Shown: in pieces, positions 9,737-18,708 of the stretch
Layout of the letters: every line of letters begins with the position of its first letter
How positions within the stretch are numbered: position 1 is the stretch's first letter
NCBI GenBank assembly: GCA_904063045.1
Contig: CAJFCJ010000183.1
Span: 1-20,328, forward strand
Direction of reading: 5' to 3'
Length of the DNA stretch: 20,328 nt
DNA from: Dimorphilus gyrociliatus
Lineage: Eukaryota > Annelida > Polychaeta > Dinophilidae
Position numbers and translations under genes: made by a program
Notes under the pieces: generated by a model
Told to the model about the DNA's origin: nothing
Database searches by the model: none
Seen by the model: the letters and a program-made list of their open reading frames with translations, nothing else

Positions 9737-12700
9737 GTAATTTCAATACAATTTTTCAATCGATGTGTTTTTGTTTTTGTCTAAATTTCTCATTTATAGA
9801 ATGTCCATACAACGATTCGATTAAGATTTCGTACATTTGTTATACGTTCTTTACGGATAAAGTTAAGTTATCAACTGTTGACATTCAAGAAAGATGTAAA
9901 GATAGAAATTTAACAATGCTTGATGAGTCATTTATCGGTTTTGTTAATGTTTTAATGGTTTTGAAAATGTATTATAAAAAAATTATTAAAGATAAAAATA
10001 TCAAAAAGTTTAATGAAAATATCGTATTTTCAACAGGTAGATTCATTTTGGGGTTATTTTCGGTGATGGTAGTTCACCATTAGGATGGCCAATGTCATAT
10101 TTTAGAGTTAATAAAATCCATTTTCTTTAAAGATTGTATTATCTACATAAATTGCCTCTTTTAAGTGAACTAGCCATCAAGCTAATTTAATAAATATATT
10201 GCTTTAACTTCTCTCTTGAACAGCTTTGCAGAAGATTAAATATGCACAAGATGAACATCTTATAACTCCATCCCATCTTCCATTTAGTTATTGGTCACCT
10301 CTAATTCCAAAGAAGAAATCAGGCCGCATAAGACGAAGAAAGTTTTAATAAATATGGAATATGTAACCAGTTTAGGAAGGGTTTTCTACATGAGTTATAT
10401 ATTCTATATAAAGCTCTATATGAATTTTAAACCTAATGTTTAAGTTTCTTGCTATCTCTCTCTCTCTCTCCATAGAAATGAAATTAGACATTTTGGAAAG
10501 TACCGATAATTTAATGGACGTTCTGAATCCTCAAGATCATTGCTACTACTTTCTTCCTTCGAATTTCGATGAAGAGAAAGGGATTAGTATTAAAAAAAAG
10601 ATTATTCCCTGCTTAATGACAATAAGGAATGAATACATTTGCCAAAAAGTGCTTCGTAAGAAACCAAATTAGAAATTATTTCTCGATTAATCCATTCTCT
10701 TTAGATACTGGACAAATGCTATCAAAACTATTAATAAATAGTACATTTGAATGTCCAAAGAACACTTTTCAATGCTCTACGAGCGAATTATGTGTAAGCT
10801 ATTTACAAGTTTGCGATAATTTTACAGATTGCAGTGCAGGTGAAGACGAATTAAACTGTACAATTGGAAATAAATTTCGTTGTGTTAAATCTAATGAAGA
10901 AATCCCATCGCAGTTGGTTTGTAATTATAAAGAAGATTGCAATGATGGCAGCGATGAGAGACAATGCTTTGGTAAAACCAGTTTACATTTCAATTTAACA
11001 GGTTCATCATATACGAATAGAACATGGAGGCAAGTATCTAAATATTTTATCAATTTCTATCGACCAAGTGATTTTTGTCGTTTAGTTGTGATCATTGGAG
11101 AAGTTTAGACAGTAACCAAGTGTGTGATAATCAGTACAATTGCTTCGATAAGACTGATGAAAAATGTACAGAATATTGGAATGCTAGCATCAAGAAGATT
11201 GAATGTAAGTTATTTATGAAGATAAGATAAGAGGAAAAAACGGATGATGTGTGAATATATGTTTTCAGTTTGTAGATCTGAATATCAGTTCAAATGCAAT
11301 AATTATTGCCTACCACTTCATATGCACTGTGATAAAGCAGTTCAATGCGAAGATAGATCAGACGAAAGCAATCAGTGCGAAAAGTTTATTAATATCAGAA
11401 AATTCAATTCTATTGTTTCAAGACATAAATTTACAAGATGTAATATCATTTACGATTCAATTGGGAATTTAATTACAAAAGCTCACTTTCCATCCTATCC
11501 AAATGGAATATTTAATTGTAAAAAGACTAATTGTTTCGGTGATTTTCTATGCTCAAAACACCAATTTTGCATTCCGATAGAAAATGTTTGCGACGGTTTA
11601 AATCATTGTTGGGATAACGAAGACGAATTTAATTGCGGTTGATTGTTCTATCTAAGCCTATTCGAATAACCTTAACTTATTTTTAATTTTTAAAGGAAAT
11701 ATCCAGTTCAAAGGCTTTTTTCAATGTAAAAATGAGAGGAAGATCGTAAACGTTAGTAAGGTTTGCGATGGCATAATGGATTGTAAATGGGGGAATGATG
11801 AGATTTATTGTCCTGATAAAATACTTGAATGTCCAAACATGTGCTATTGCAGTCCAATATTCTTTTGGAATTGTACAACAGTGCAAAATCTTGCAAATAT
11901 TTCTGCTAAATTAACAGCATCAATATCATTAAGATATTTAGAGATTCATAATTCAAACATCTTTGATGTTTATCTATATTCTTTACATTTGATATCTTTA
12001 ACATTAATTGATTGCAATTTATTTGAATTTCCGAAAAATTTTATGACACCAAACGTAGTTTTATTGAATTTGAGGGAAAACAATTTTCAACAGTTGAAAA
12101 TTTTAACTCTGAATATGTTGATTATTATTCAGCACTTGGATATTTCCTATAATCCATTGAAGGATATATCAAATTTTATGTTGTTAAAAACATTGATATA
12201 TTTAGACTTATCGTATACAAAAATAGGATATTTTAAATATTCATACTTTAAAAATATGAATTTATTAAAAATACTAAAATGTGTTAGTTGCCTTTTGAAA
12301 GTTGTTGAAGAGAATTCGTTTAATAATCTATTGAAATTGGAGGAAATACACTTGAATTTAACAATTTTACCGATGAAAAATGAATATTTATTATTAAAAT
12401 ACCAAAAGAGATTAAAGATATTGCATAGCGAATATTTTCCGCTGTGCTGTTATATTTTCTCTAGAACAAAATCAATTGAAAAGTGTACACCTTCTAAGAT
12501 ATCATTTAGTACTTGTTCTGACCTATTGCGCAATAATTTAATAAGAATAATATGTTGGATAGTTGGAATATTTGGCCTAATTGGCAATATCATATCAATT
12601 TATTTTAGATTATCTCACTTTAAAAGACAATCTCATACACTATATCTTTTGCTATCAGCATCCGATTTACTTATGTCAATTTATCTATTCCTTATCAGTT

Positions 12701-14052
12701 CTACAGATTTCTACTATAGAGGAAATTTTTACAAATATATAATTAATTGGACATCTGGCAGTGTCTGTAAACTCTATGGATTTATAATTAACTTTTCATT
12801 AATCTATTCAATGATTAACCTGTTACTTATAACAATTGAAAGATATAACGCTATCTTTTACGGATTTGATCATAGATTTTCCCTAAGAGATATAAATCTA
12901 ATTCTATTGATTGTAGTATGTTTGATAATGAGTACTGTACTTTCGTTATTCCCTGTTGTATATTATTCCGTAAATACGCGTACATGTCAATAATCGAGTG
13001 TGCATTGAAGTCTCTTTTCTTCTCTATACAATTCCAGAATTATTTTTCATCTGTACCAATATGTTTCAAGTTATTTATTAGAAGTGAAAAGACGAGCGGA
13101 TGGCTCTATTCATTTTTTGTGTTTTCAATAACAACTCTTGTTGTTATTTTAGTAATAACCGTTCTATATTTAAGAATTATCTTTGTAGTTAAGAAGAAAG
13201 ATGATACAATTCAAAAATCAAATCCAGGAAAATCCAATTTATCATTGGCAATTTATTTAATTATTTTAACTAATCTATTATCCTGGATACCATTATCAAT
13301 ATTGGGTAATATACATAGTTATATGAGAAATAGTCACGCACATATTTTAAGTATGCCTCAACTTTTTTCTTGATAGGAATCCTTTCAACTTTTATAAGTA
13401 TTTCTATGAATAATTTTACATATTTCCTAATAATTGTTACGCTTGTTCCAATTAATTCAACATTGAATCCATATTTTTTTTCCTTGTCTGAATTTCATTC
13501 GTTGAGGAAAAAGCGAAAAAAGAACAAAAAATTACTGTTGGAGACAGAATTGAAAAATCAAAAGAATATGGGAAAGAATCAATGCAAGTATTACCATCAT
13601 CGTGTACTTGTCTTTTTTCCTTTTTAATATTCAAATGTCTTTCTATTCGAAAAGGTATGAACTTTTTTAGATATGACAAACTCAACCACTTACTATGTTT
13701 ATATACAACTGAACGCTTCTTTAATGTAAATATTGGCAATTGCTTTTTCAAAGGACAAGTGTACTTTTTATGTATAAAGCACATTTCTCTTGCAATTCAG
13801 TATTGCCATTCGAATGGTATTACTTTAAATCAAACAATTGATTTTAAAGATATTCGCATTCAGGTAAATTATAAAGTTCAAACAAAAACATTTTTAAAAT
13901 TAAAAAAAAATCATTTCTTTCAGGGTAAAAACCAATTTTTTATTATTTCTAAAGAATTTCTACTTGCTACTGATTTATTGAAGGCCAATGATATCTTCTC
14001 TTTTGGAACATTTGTCAAGAAAGTTCTACAAAGAAGAACTAATTTTGTTTGA
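7799..14052 (+). CDS. Receptor 3: SRCR-like modules/C-type lectin/LDLa x6/LRR/7TM receptor with pseudokinase-like tail
   Basis: Model: exons 7799-8038, 8119-8188, 8369-8626, 8696-8913, 8983-9024, 9090-9210, 9284-9614, 9666-9736, 9800-10036, 10224-10286, 10476-10655, 10705-10971, 11002-11029, 11086-11204, 11269-11637, 11696-12969, 13038-13305, 13377-13601, 13655-13863 and 13924-14052, about 1572 aa. The ATG at 7799 opens a hydrophobic leader. Layout: SRCR-like modules (7799-9736), C-type lectin-like (9800-10655), six LDLa (10705-11815), LRRs, FPLCCY hinge, 7TM, basic tail, kinase-like tail. ERY replaces DRY (12838-12846), and TM7 has NSTLNPYFF, the most canonical of the three. From 10705 to the stop the model is well supported by receptor 2. 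Weak points: 8039-8368, and the exit of the 10224 exon, where only a poor GTTATT donor fits the phase of the next exon. Likely a surface receptor; ligand unknown. Confidence 0.75.
9800..10655 (+). other. C-type lectin-like domain of receptor 3
   Basis: Start KCPYNDSIKISYICYTFF...VDIQERCKDRN, as in C-type lectins; end IIPCLMTIRNEYICQ. Exons 9800-10036, 10224-10286 (or longer) and 10476-10655. The middle exon aligns with receptor 2 (LITPSHLPF against YVTELNRPI), but its donor is unresolved. The stretch 10037-10223 is treated as an intron. A CT-rich run (about 10454-10470) precedes the 10476 acceptor. Confidence 0.62.
10705..11815 (+). other. Six LDLa modules of receptor 3
   Basis: Module endings: CSAGEDELNC (to 10858), CNDGSDERQC (to 10967), CFDKTDEKC (to 11169), CEDRSDESNQC (to 11384), CWDNEDEFNC (to 11636) and CKWGNDEIYC (to 11812). 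They lie in exons 10705-10971, 11002-11029, 11086-11204, 11269-11637 and the start of 11696-12969, in one-to-one order with receptor 2. Between the fourth and fifth, YDSIGNL...HFPSYPNG resembles the start of a CUB domain and is shared with receptor 2 (YDSMGNL...HFP). Confidence 0.87.
11002..11029 (+). other. 28-nt microexon in receptor 3, after a 30-nt intron and before a GC-AG intron
   Basis: The upstream intron 10972-11001 is only 30 nt (GTAAAA...TTTAACAG). The downstream intron 11030-11085 is 56 nt and starts with GCAAGT, the standard GC-AG donor. Length and phases equal the 3861-3888 exon of receptor 2. Without the GC-AG intron the frame would stop at 11106-11108 and the third LDLa would lose its CDNQYNC part. 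Confidence 0.6.
11696..13601 (+). other. LRR block, hinge and 7TM of receptor 3
   Basis: Exon 11696-12969 (1274 nt) holds the last LDLa, a CPNMCYC cap, LRRs (for example VVLLNLRENNFQQL and LIYLDLSYTKI), the FPLCCY hinge and TM1 (GLIGNIISI) to TM4. Exons 13038-13305 and 13377-13601 hold TM5-TM7, with a 71-nt phase-1 intron (13306-13376) inside TM6. LSWIPLSILG, followed by VPINSTLNPYF, is very close to the TM6-TM7 pattern of relaxin-type LGRs. After TM7 comes a strongly basic segment (RKKRKKNKK). Confidence 0.88.
13655..14049 (+). other. Pseudokinase-like C-terminal tail of receptor 3
   Basis: Exons 13655-13863 (209 nt) and 13924-14049. IKHISLAIQYCHSNGI reads like kinase helix alpha-E and the start of the catalytic loop, but the HRD position is N-Q-T and the loop Asn is Asp (DFKDIRI). 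ANDIFSFGTFVKKVL is a very good match to the alpha-F motif SDVYSFGxxLWELL. Between them are only about 22 residues, far shorter than a real activation segment, with no DFG or APE. Catalysis is not expected. Confidence 0.6.
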
Positions 14053-14165
14053 TTTTTCATCTTTTATTTTTTCATTTCGAAAATATAATTTAAAAGAGAA
14101 AGAAGTCATATATGTAGTTGAAAATCTTTGCCTCTAGATTGATTGTGTGATCCATTAAGATTGAC

Positions 14166-14171
14166 AATAAA
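14166..14171 (+). terminator. Possible polyadenylation signal of receptor 3
   Basis: AATAAA about 115 nt after the stop codon at 14050-14052, followed by T-rich sequence. Confidence 0.35.
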
Positions 14172-14784
14172 TTAATTATTACATTGTATAGACAGACATA
14201 AATATATAATAGTTGTAAGATATTCTTACTTTAAATATCTACATTGACTGTATTGAACTCAATTCTAGACAGCTAAGATCATTTTTTTATTAAAATCCCC
14301 ATAACTATACTACCATTGAATATTGAATTAAATTAATAATTCTATAGACATATTTCATTATTAAAATTCAATTTGGTGTGACGCAAAAAAATAATTAAAT
14401 TTTTAACTCTTTTATTATACCATTCTACATGGTTGAAAGTTCTGGCTATAGCTAGTTGATTAAATAACGCTCTTTATATTAATGAGGATAATATAGGCCT
14501 AATGTAGAGCAATTCCATTAATTGAGTAGTTTCATATATATTTGTTTTGAAGCTTTAAACTGCTTGCAGTAGAATTAAAATTGAAAGCAGCTGTCTCATT
14601 TCCAATAGTATCAATGTATTATGTATCAGGTATTGTCCAGTGAATAGAACGAACAACATTCGAATTCTTTGCGGAGTCCATAACAAATGTAGGGCATTAA
14701 AAGATAAATTACACAAATTTTAATGGAATAGAGTGAAATAAATTATTAAAGTAAAACAATGTTATTTGCAGTCTTTTAATTATT

Positions 14785-14790
14785 TTTATT
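14785..14790 (-). terminator. Possible polyadenylation signal of the CD225 gene
   Basis: TTTATT on the + strand, that is AATAAA on the coding strand, 83 nt downstream of the stop codon. Confidence 0.4.
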
Positions 14791-14872
14791 TGACATTTAA
14801 AAAATTATAATGCTTTCAAGTTTTCAAAAATGCTGGTCATAATTAGTTAATACTCTTTTGAAATGTGTAATG

Positions 14873-15495
14873 TCATTTGTAGATTGTGAATGCTAAAATT
14901 ATTCTTGCTATTACACCTAGAACTCCCAATGATATTCCTACAATTATTGCAGCAATAGCCCAATATTTTGCTGTTAATGCTTTAGCTCTTGCTTCTTCCA
15001 AATTGCCCATATCCCTTGCTTTCCTGCTTGCCATGCTCTTTACTAATGATACCAATCCGAAACAGAAGCAAAATAGCATTGCTATTACGCTTACTACCTA
15101 TTTATGTATACATTGTTCAAATATGATTGTAAATAATTGCAAAAATATTGTAAACTCCACCTTACCATTGTATCTTGTAAAAATGGTCTATGAACAATCA
15201 AGTGATTTGGCTGTTGCATAATAATCTGGGTAGTAGTAGTGGTAGTAGTGCCAGGCTGTACTACAACAGGCCCGTATTGTGGCTGAGTATAACCAATGCC
15301 TTGCTGTGGTTGAGGATAGTCCATACCTTGCTGTGGTTGAGGATATTCCATACCTGGCTGTGGTTGAGGATAGTCCATAATTTGCTGGGGTTGAGAATAA
15401 TTCATGTTTTGTTGAGGATGGGAATTACTTTGTTCATTTGAATAATTGTACGGAGGTGGCTCAGTTTTATTGTCATATGTTGCGGATTGATCCAT
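14873..15495 (-). CDS. CD225/dispanin family membrane protein with PPPY motif and YPQPQ repeats
   Basis: Two exons, 15495-15166 and 15097-14873, separated by a 68-nt phase-0 intron (GTAAGG...AAATAG), giving 184 aa. The N-terminal 110 residues are Pro/Gln/Tyr-rich: PPPY at residues 13-16 (a PPxY motif, the WW-domain/NEDD4-ligase ligand also found in mammalian IFITM3) and five 9-residue repeats at 31-75 of the type MDYPQPQQG. The second exon is the CD225 domain: a Cys/Phe-rich hydrophobic segment (AMLFCFCFGLVSLV), a basic loop KSMASRKARDMGNLEEARAKA with the Gly and Ala positions of the family, AKYW, and a second hydrophobic helix to the end. Family members are small two-helix membrane proteins of endosomal or plasma membranes that affect vesicle or virus fusion and trafficking; the role of this one is unknown. 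The 3' neighbour, receptor 3, converges on it. Confidence 0.82.
15271..15405 (-). repeat. Five tandem 27-bp units in the CD225 gene
   Basis: In-frame repeats encoding MNYSQPQQI, MDYPQPQPG, MEYPQPQQG, MDYPQPQQG and IGYTQPQYG. The three inner units are nearly identical in DNA, so the number may vary between individuals. Confidence 0.85.
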
Positions 15496-16314
15496 ATTTT
15501 AGCTACAAAGGAAAAGCATAGAAAAATTTAATGTAATCTCTTACCAATACCCTACAGCATAAGCTTGTTGGTGTTTATTATTCATAACAAACAATTGTCA
15601 AGTGTTTATCCTCATGTTTCTGATGCTATTAAAATAATATTTAGGAAGAGTACCTTTGTAAATGCTTGTGTCTGCAGATAGAATGTTGAAGAATAAATGG
15701 CACACCTACAGTGACAGTTATGAAAATGTCAATAACCTCTCCTAGGTAAAATGTAAATATTTGTTTGGTAAATTTTAGATTCTTTCTGAAGGCAGTGTAG
15801 CCTTTGAAGACCTCTCTTTATGAAAAAAGTTCACATTTATACAGATTATTTAGTCGGATGCTGGACAGTTTTATGGATTTTTACCCTTGCCATAACTCAT
15901 CAATGGATAGATACATTTTGTTCGACCCTGGTATCGTTGACTCATAATTAAGGAAATTCTATTAAGAGGCATCATATTTCCAATTTAAACTTCATTTAAA
16001 TTCTTTGTAAACTATTTATTTCAAATGACATAAATTCACCATAGTTATTCTGATGATTAGTTAAGTAATATAATTCTTGAAACTCAGGTTTCATAGAGGA
16101 GTTTTCAGGAATGAAAAAAGTTTTCAGTTTCCTTTATTACGAAATATGAATAATGTTTAAGATTGCACATCTTATTTCAAGAAATATCAAAATTACTTAT
16201 CTATGTATATATAAATTAATTTATATAGAACGCTTTCAATTGCTCTACATTAATCTACAAAGTATTTACAACAGCACTGACATCTTCAACAGATTTAGTT
16301 GACTGTTATACAGC
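15496..16314. other. Intergenic region between the CD225 and SDR genes
   Basis: 819 nt. It should contain the 5' UTR and promoter of the CD225 gene and the 3' UTR of the SDR gene. Possible SDR poly(A) signals (TTTATT on +) are at 16133-16138 and 16015-16020. No coding segment seen. Confidence 0.55.
15503..15544 (-). other. Possible 42-nt intron in the 5' UTR of the CD225 gene
   Basis: On the - strand GTAAGA ... TTTCCTTTGTAG ends 7 nt before the start codon. Both sites look good, but 42 nt is short for this window and nothing coding confirms it. Confidence 0.35.
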
Positions 16315-17506
16315 TTACGCGCCCTCTGAATAAGAACGATTTGATGGTAAATTTTGCCCTGCAGAAGCGTTAATCTTTGATCCTGTAATATTCTTTGCAG
16401 TTTCATCATTTGCAAGGAAATATACTAGTTCAGCTATTTCATCACTCTCAGGAACTACTCCAAGTAGCATATTGTTTTTTTCTATATTAAAAAGATCATC
16501 ACTCTGTTCCTTGTTTGCAGCATCACCAGAATTGAGGAATATATCTGTTCTGACAGGTCCAGGAAGGATAGCGTTCACTCTTACCTTACCATCTCTTCCA
16601 TAATCTATTTAAAATATAAAGATAAAATTTTCATAGCGTAATATTTCAGAAGAGACCAAATACTCGCAAAGAGATGGGGACGAAACTTGGCAATTTTTGG
16701 AGTTTTAAGCACAACCGTAAGTTACAGGATAGAAAGATTTTGAAATTTTCATTTCATACGCCGTAGCTCCCAACAACAAACCAGTCTTACAGTTTGCCTG
16801 ACATTTTCGCCTATACCCATTTTTTCTTACCATCAATTGCAATTTTTACTAACCTTTTGCAGCCATTTCTGTTGCTATATTCAATGCGGCTTTTGCAACT
16901 GTATAAGGAGAGAGGTCGGATCTCTAGAGAATAAAAAGATAACTGTTAAAGGTGTGATGTTACAGTATATTTGAAATATGTACAGGAATCAATTCGGATG
17001 CAGCACTGGTGATATTAATAACGTTTCCTTTAGTCTTTTTTAATAAAGGATAAGCTAATTGCATAAACTTGATTGGTGCTCTCGTATGCATTTTATACAT
17101 CAAATCAAAATCCTCTATATTTGATGTGGTAAAATTTTTTGCTATACCGGATCCAGCGTTGTTAACCAAGACGTCTATTCTTTTAAATTTCTCCATAGTC
17201 TTACAGAAAACATTCTCAATTTGCTTGTCAACTAATACATCACAGGGTAGGGTAAGAATCTGCAGGAAAAGAAAAGATACTTCACTCTTATAACTATTCC
17301 TCAAAAACTGAATTTATTTTTATATCAGCACTAACGTCTTCTTCTTTTGAACCATGTTTGTAACATAAGACTGCAGTTTCTTCTAGTTTATGCACTCGCC
17401 TTCCTAAGATTACCAATCTATAGCAGTGTTTAGCTAGCTTCATAGCAATAGAGCGTCCAATTCCACTACCCGCACCTGTGATGATTGCTACTTTAGATAG
17501 TTTCAT
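16315..17506 (-). CDS. Classical short-chain dehydrogenase/reductase (SDR)
   Basis: Four exons: 17506-17336, 17259-16984, 16923-16854 and 16604-16315 (stop 16317-16315), introns of 76, 60 and 249 nt, phases 0, 0, 1, total 268 aa, normal for a classical SDR. Motifs: TGAGSGIG at residues 10-17 (NAD(P)-binding Gly motif), GRR at 35-37, CD at 63-64 (adenine pocket), NNAG at 90-93, Ser 142 in ITSAAS, YTVAK at 156-160 (catalytic Tyr and Lys), and PGPVRTD at 187-193. All catalytic residues are present, so it should be an active, soluble NAD(P)-dependent oxidoreductase. The Arg pair after beta-2 suggests NADPH. The substrate cannot be told. There is no signal peptide, membrane helix or clear peroxisomal signal (it ends SEGA). 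No functional link to the neighbours is evident. Confidence 0.92.
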
Positions 17507-17547
17507 GACAAGTCTTTAAATTGAAGAAAATGAAAAATTATTGCCTT

Positions 17548-17568
17548 TATATATATATATATATATAT
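17548..17568. repeat. (TA)n microsatellite upstream of the SDR gene
   Basis: About ten uninterrupted TA units, ending some 40 nt from the SDR start codon. Confidence 0.9.
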
Positions 17569-18420
17569 CTGTTTATCAAAGATAACCTTTCATAAATGAT
17601 ATTTATTTATAACATATTCTCTTAAGCAAACTAATATTATCTATCATAAGAAATACGCCGATAAGCAGATTCTTCTTTACTTTATTGGAAGGTGATATCT
17701 ACTCTAGAAAGACATAATGATAAACTCAGAATGTAGGCGACAAAGTACTTTAATTTATTTACGAAAGCTTTCAGAACAGTATTTGAACCAGTAACACATT
17801 GTTAAAATTTTCTTGTTGATTTAATAAGCAAAAAATAAGATATACTATCTATAGATTAGTCAGAATTCTTCCTATTGCATTTGGCGCAAATTTTTTAGCT
17901 GGGAGAGTAATTTGCATATCGCATGCCTCTTCAGTATTCTTTTTACTTGATATGTAAATTTTAAAAACAAGTATCTTAAATTTACTCTGATCCTCATTTC
18001 AAGACGAATGTATTTGATATGATTATTACATAGAAAGTAAAAAATATATTTTGAGTTTAAAATATGGCCAATAAGTAAATACATTGTTTATGGGGAATAT
18101 ATTTTATTTTAAACTGAGTTTTATTTAATAACAGCTAGCTCAAGGTTTCGTAGCATTAGTTTTTGACCTATTGCTATCCACTTGACCTATATGTATTAAT
18201 CTTATCAAACTTGCAATGAATGGGAATTTTTGTTAAACGCGTATTTTGAATGCTTGATGGGTCGTTTAGCACTGTTAAACTATTGATACATATGAAAAAA
18301 AGACAACTACTAATTCTCAATTTCATTATTTTAGGAAACCTGCCTTTATATAAAAATTATCGCAGATGAATGAAATTTGAATCTAAGAAGAATTTAGAGA
18401 TTCAGTTTTTCAGTGTTATG

Positions 18421-18440
18421 CTTAAGACTTAAGTCTTAAG
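18421..18440. repeat. Perfect 20-bp palindrome
   Basis: CTTAAGACTTAAGTCTTAAG equals its own reverse complement over all 20 bases and itself contains three CTTAAG units. It is flanked by GTTA on the left and TAAC on the right with a one-base offset, so the symmetry almost extends further. Confidence 0.9.
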
Positions 18441-18708
18441 GTAACAAAAAGAGACAACAAAATTAAAGCTCATCTTAAATATGAATTAATTTGAAAGGCA
18501 AAGATAACTTTATTTGGAAATGTTGAAAAACGTACAAGAAGGAGTGAATTGATCACAAAAATTGACAAAATAAAATCGTTTTCCAAAAACAAACGAATCG
18601 AAACTATTCAATGCCAATCACCAAACCTAGGAAAGTTGTGAAAGATGATCGAGAAGAATTTTTCTTAGCATCAGGAAAATTGACCATTTTGCATCTCAAA
18701 TAGACGAA

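Larger units (their letters stand above)
14053..14872. other. Convergent intergenic region, no gene seen
   Basis: 820 nt, AT-rich, between the 3' ends of receptor 3 (+) and the CD225 gene (-). It holds a possible receptor 3 poly(A) signal AATAAA at 14166-14171, a possible CD225 poly(A) signal (TTTATT on +, 14785-14790) and a TAGGCCTA octamer at 14494-14501. No open frame resembling a protein. Confidence 0.6.

Noticed and set aside
13354-13379. A 26-nt ultra-short intron in TM6 of receptor 3
   Set aside because: It would be in phase, but a 71-nt intron from 13306 is also in phase, has a better donor, and gives the expected relaxin-receptor-like TM6-TM7 sequence without extra residues.
14886-15441. 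Plus-strand open frames opposite the CD225 gene
   Set aside because: They are antisense shadows of the CD225 exons and their repeats.
17872-18084. 70-codon minus-strand open frame
   Set aside because: Unremarkable composition in AT-rich DNA, no motif, no splice partner.
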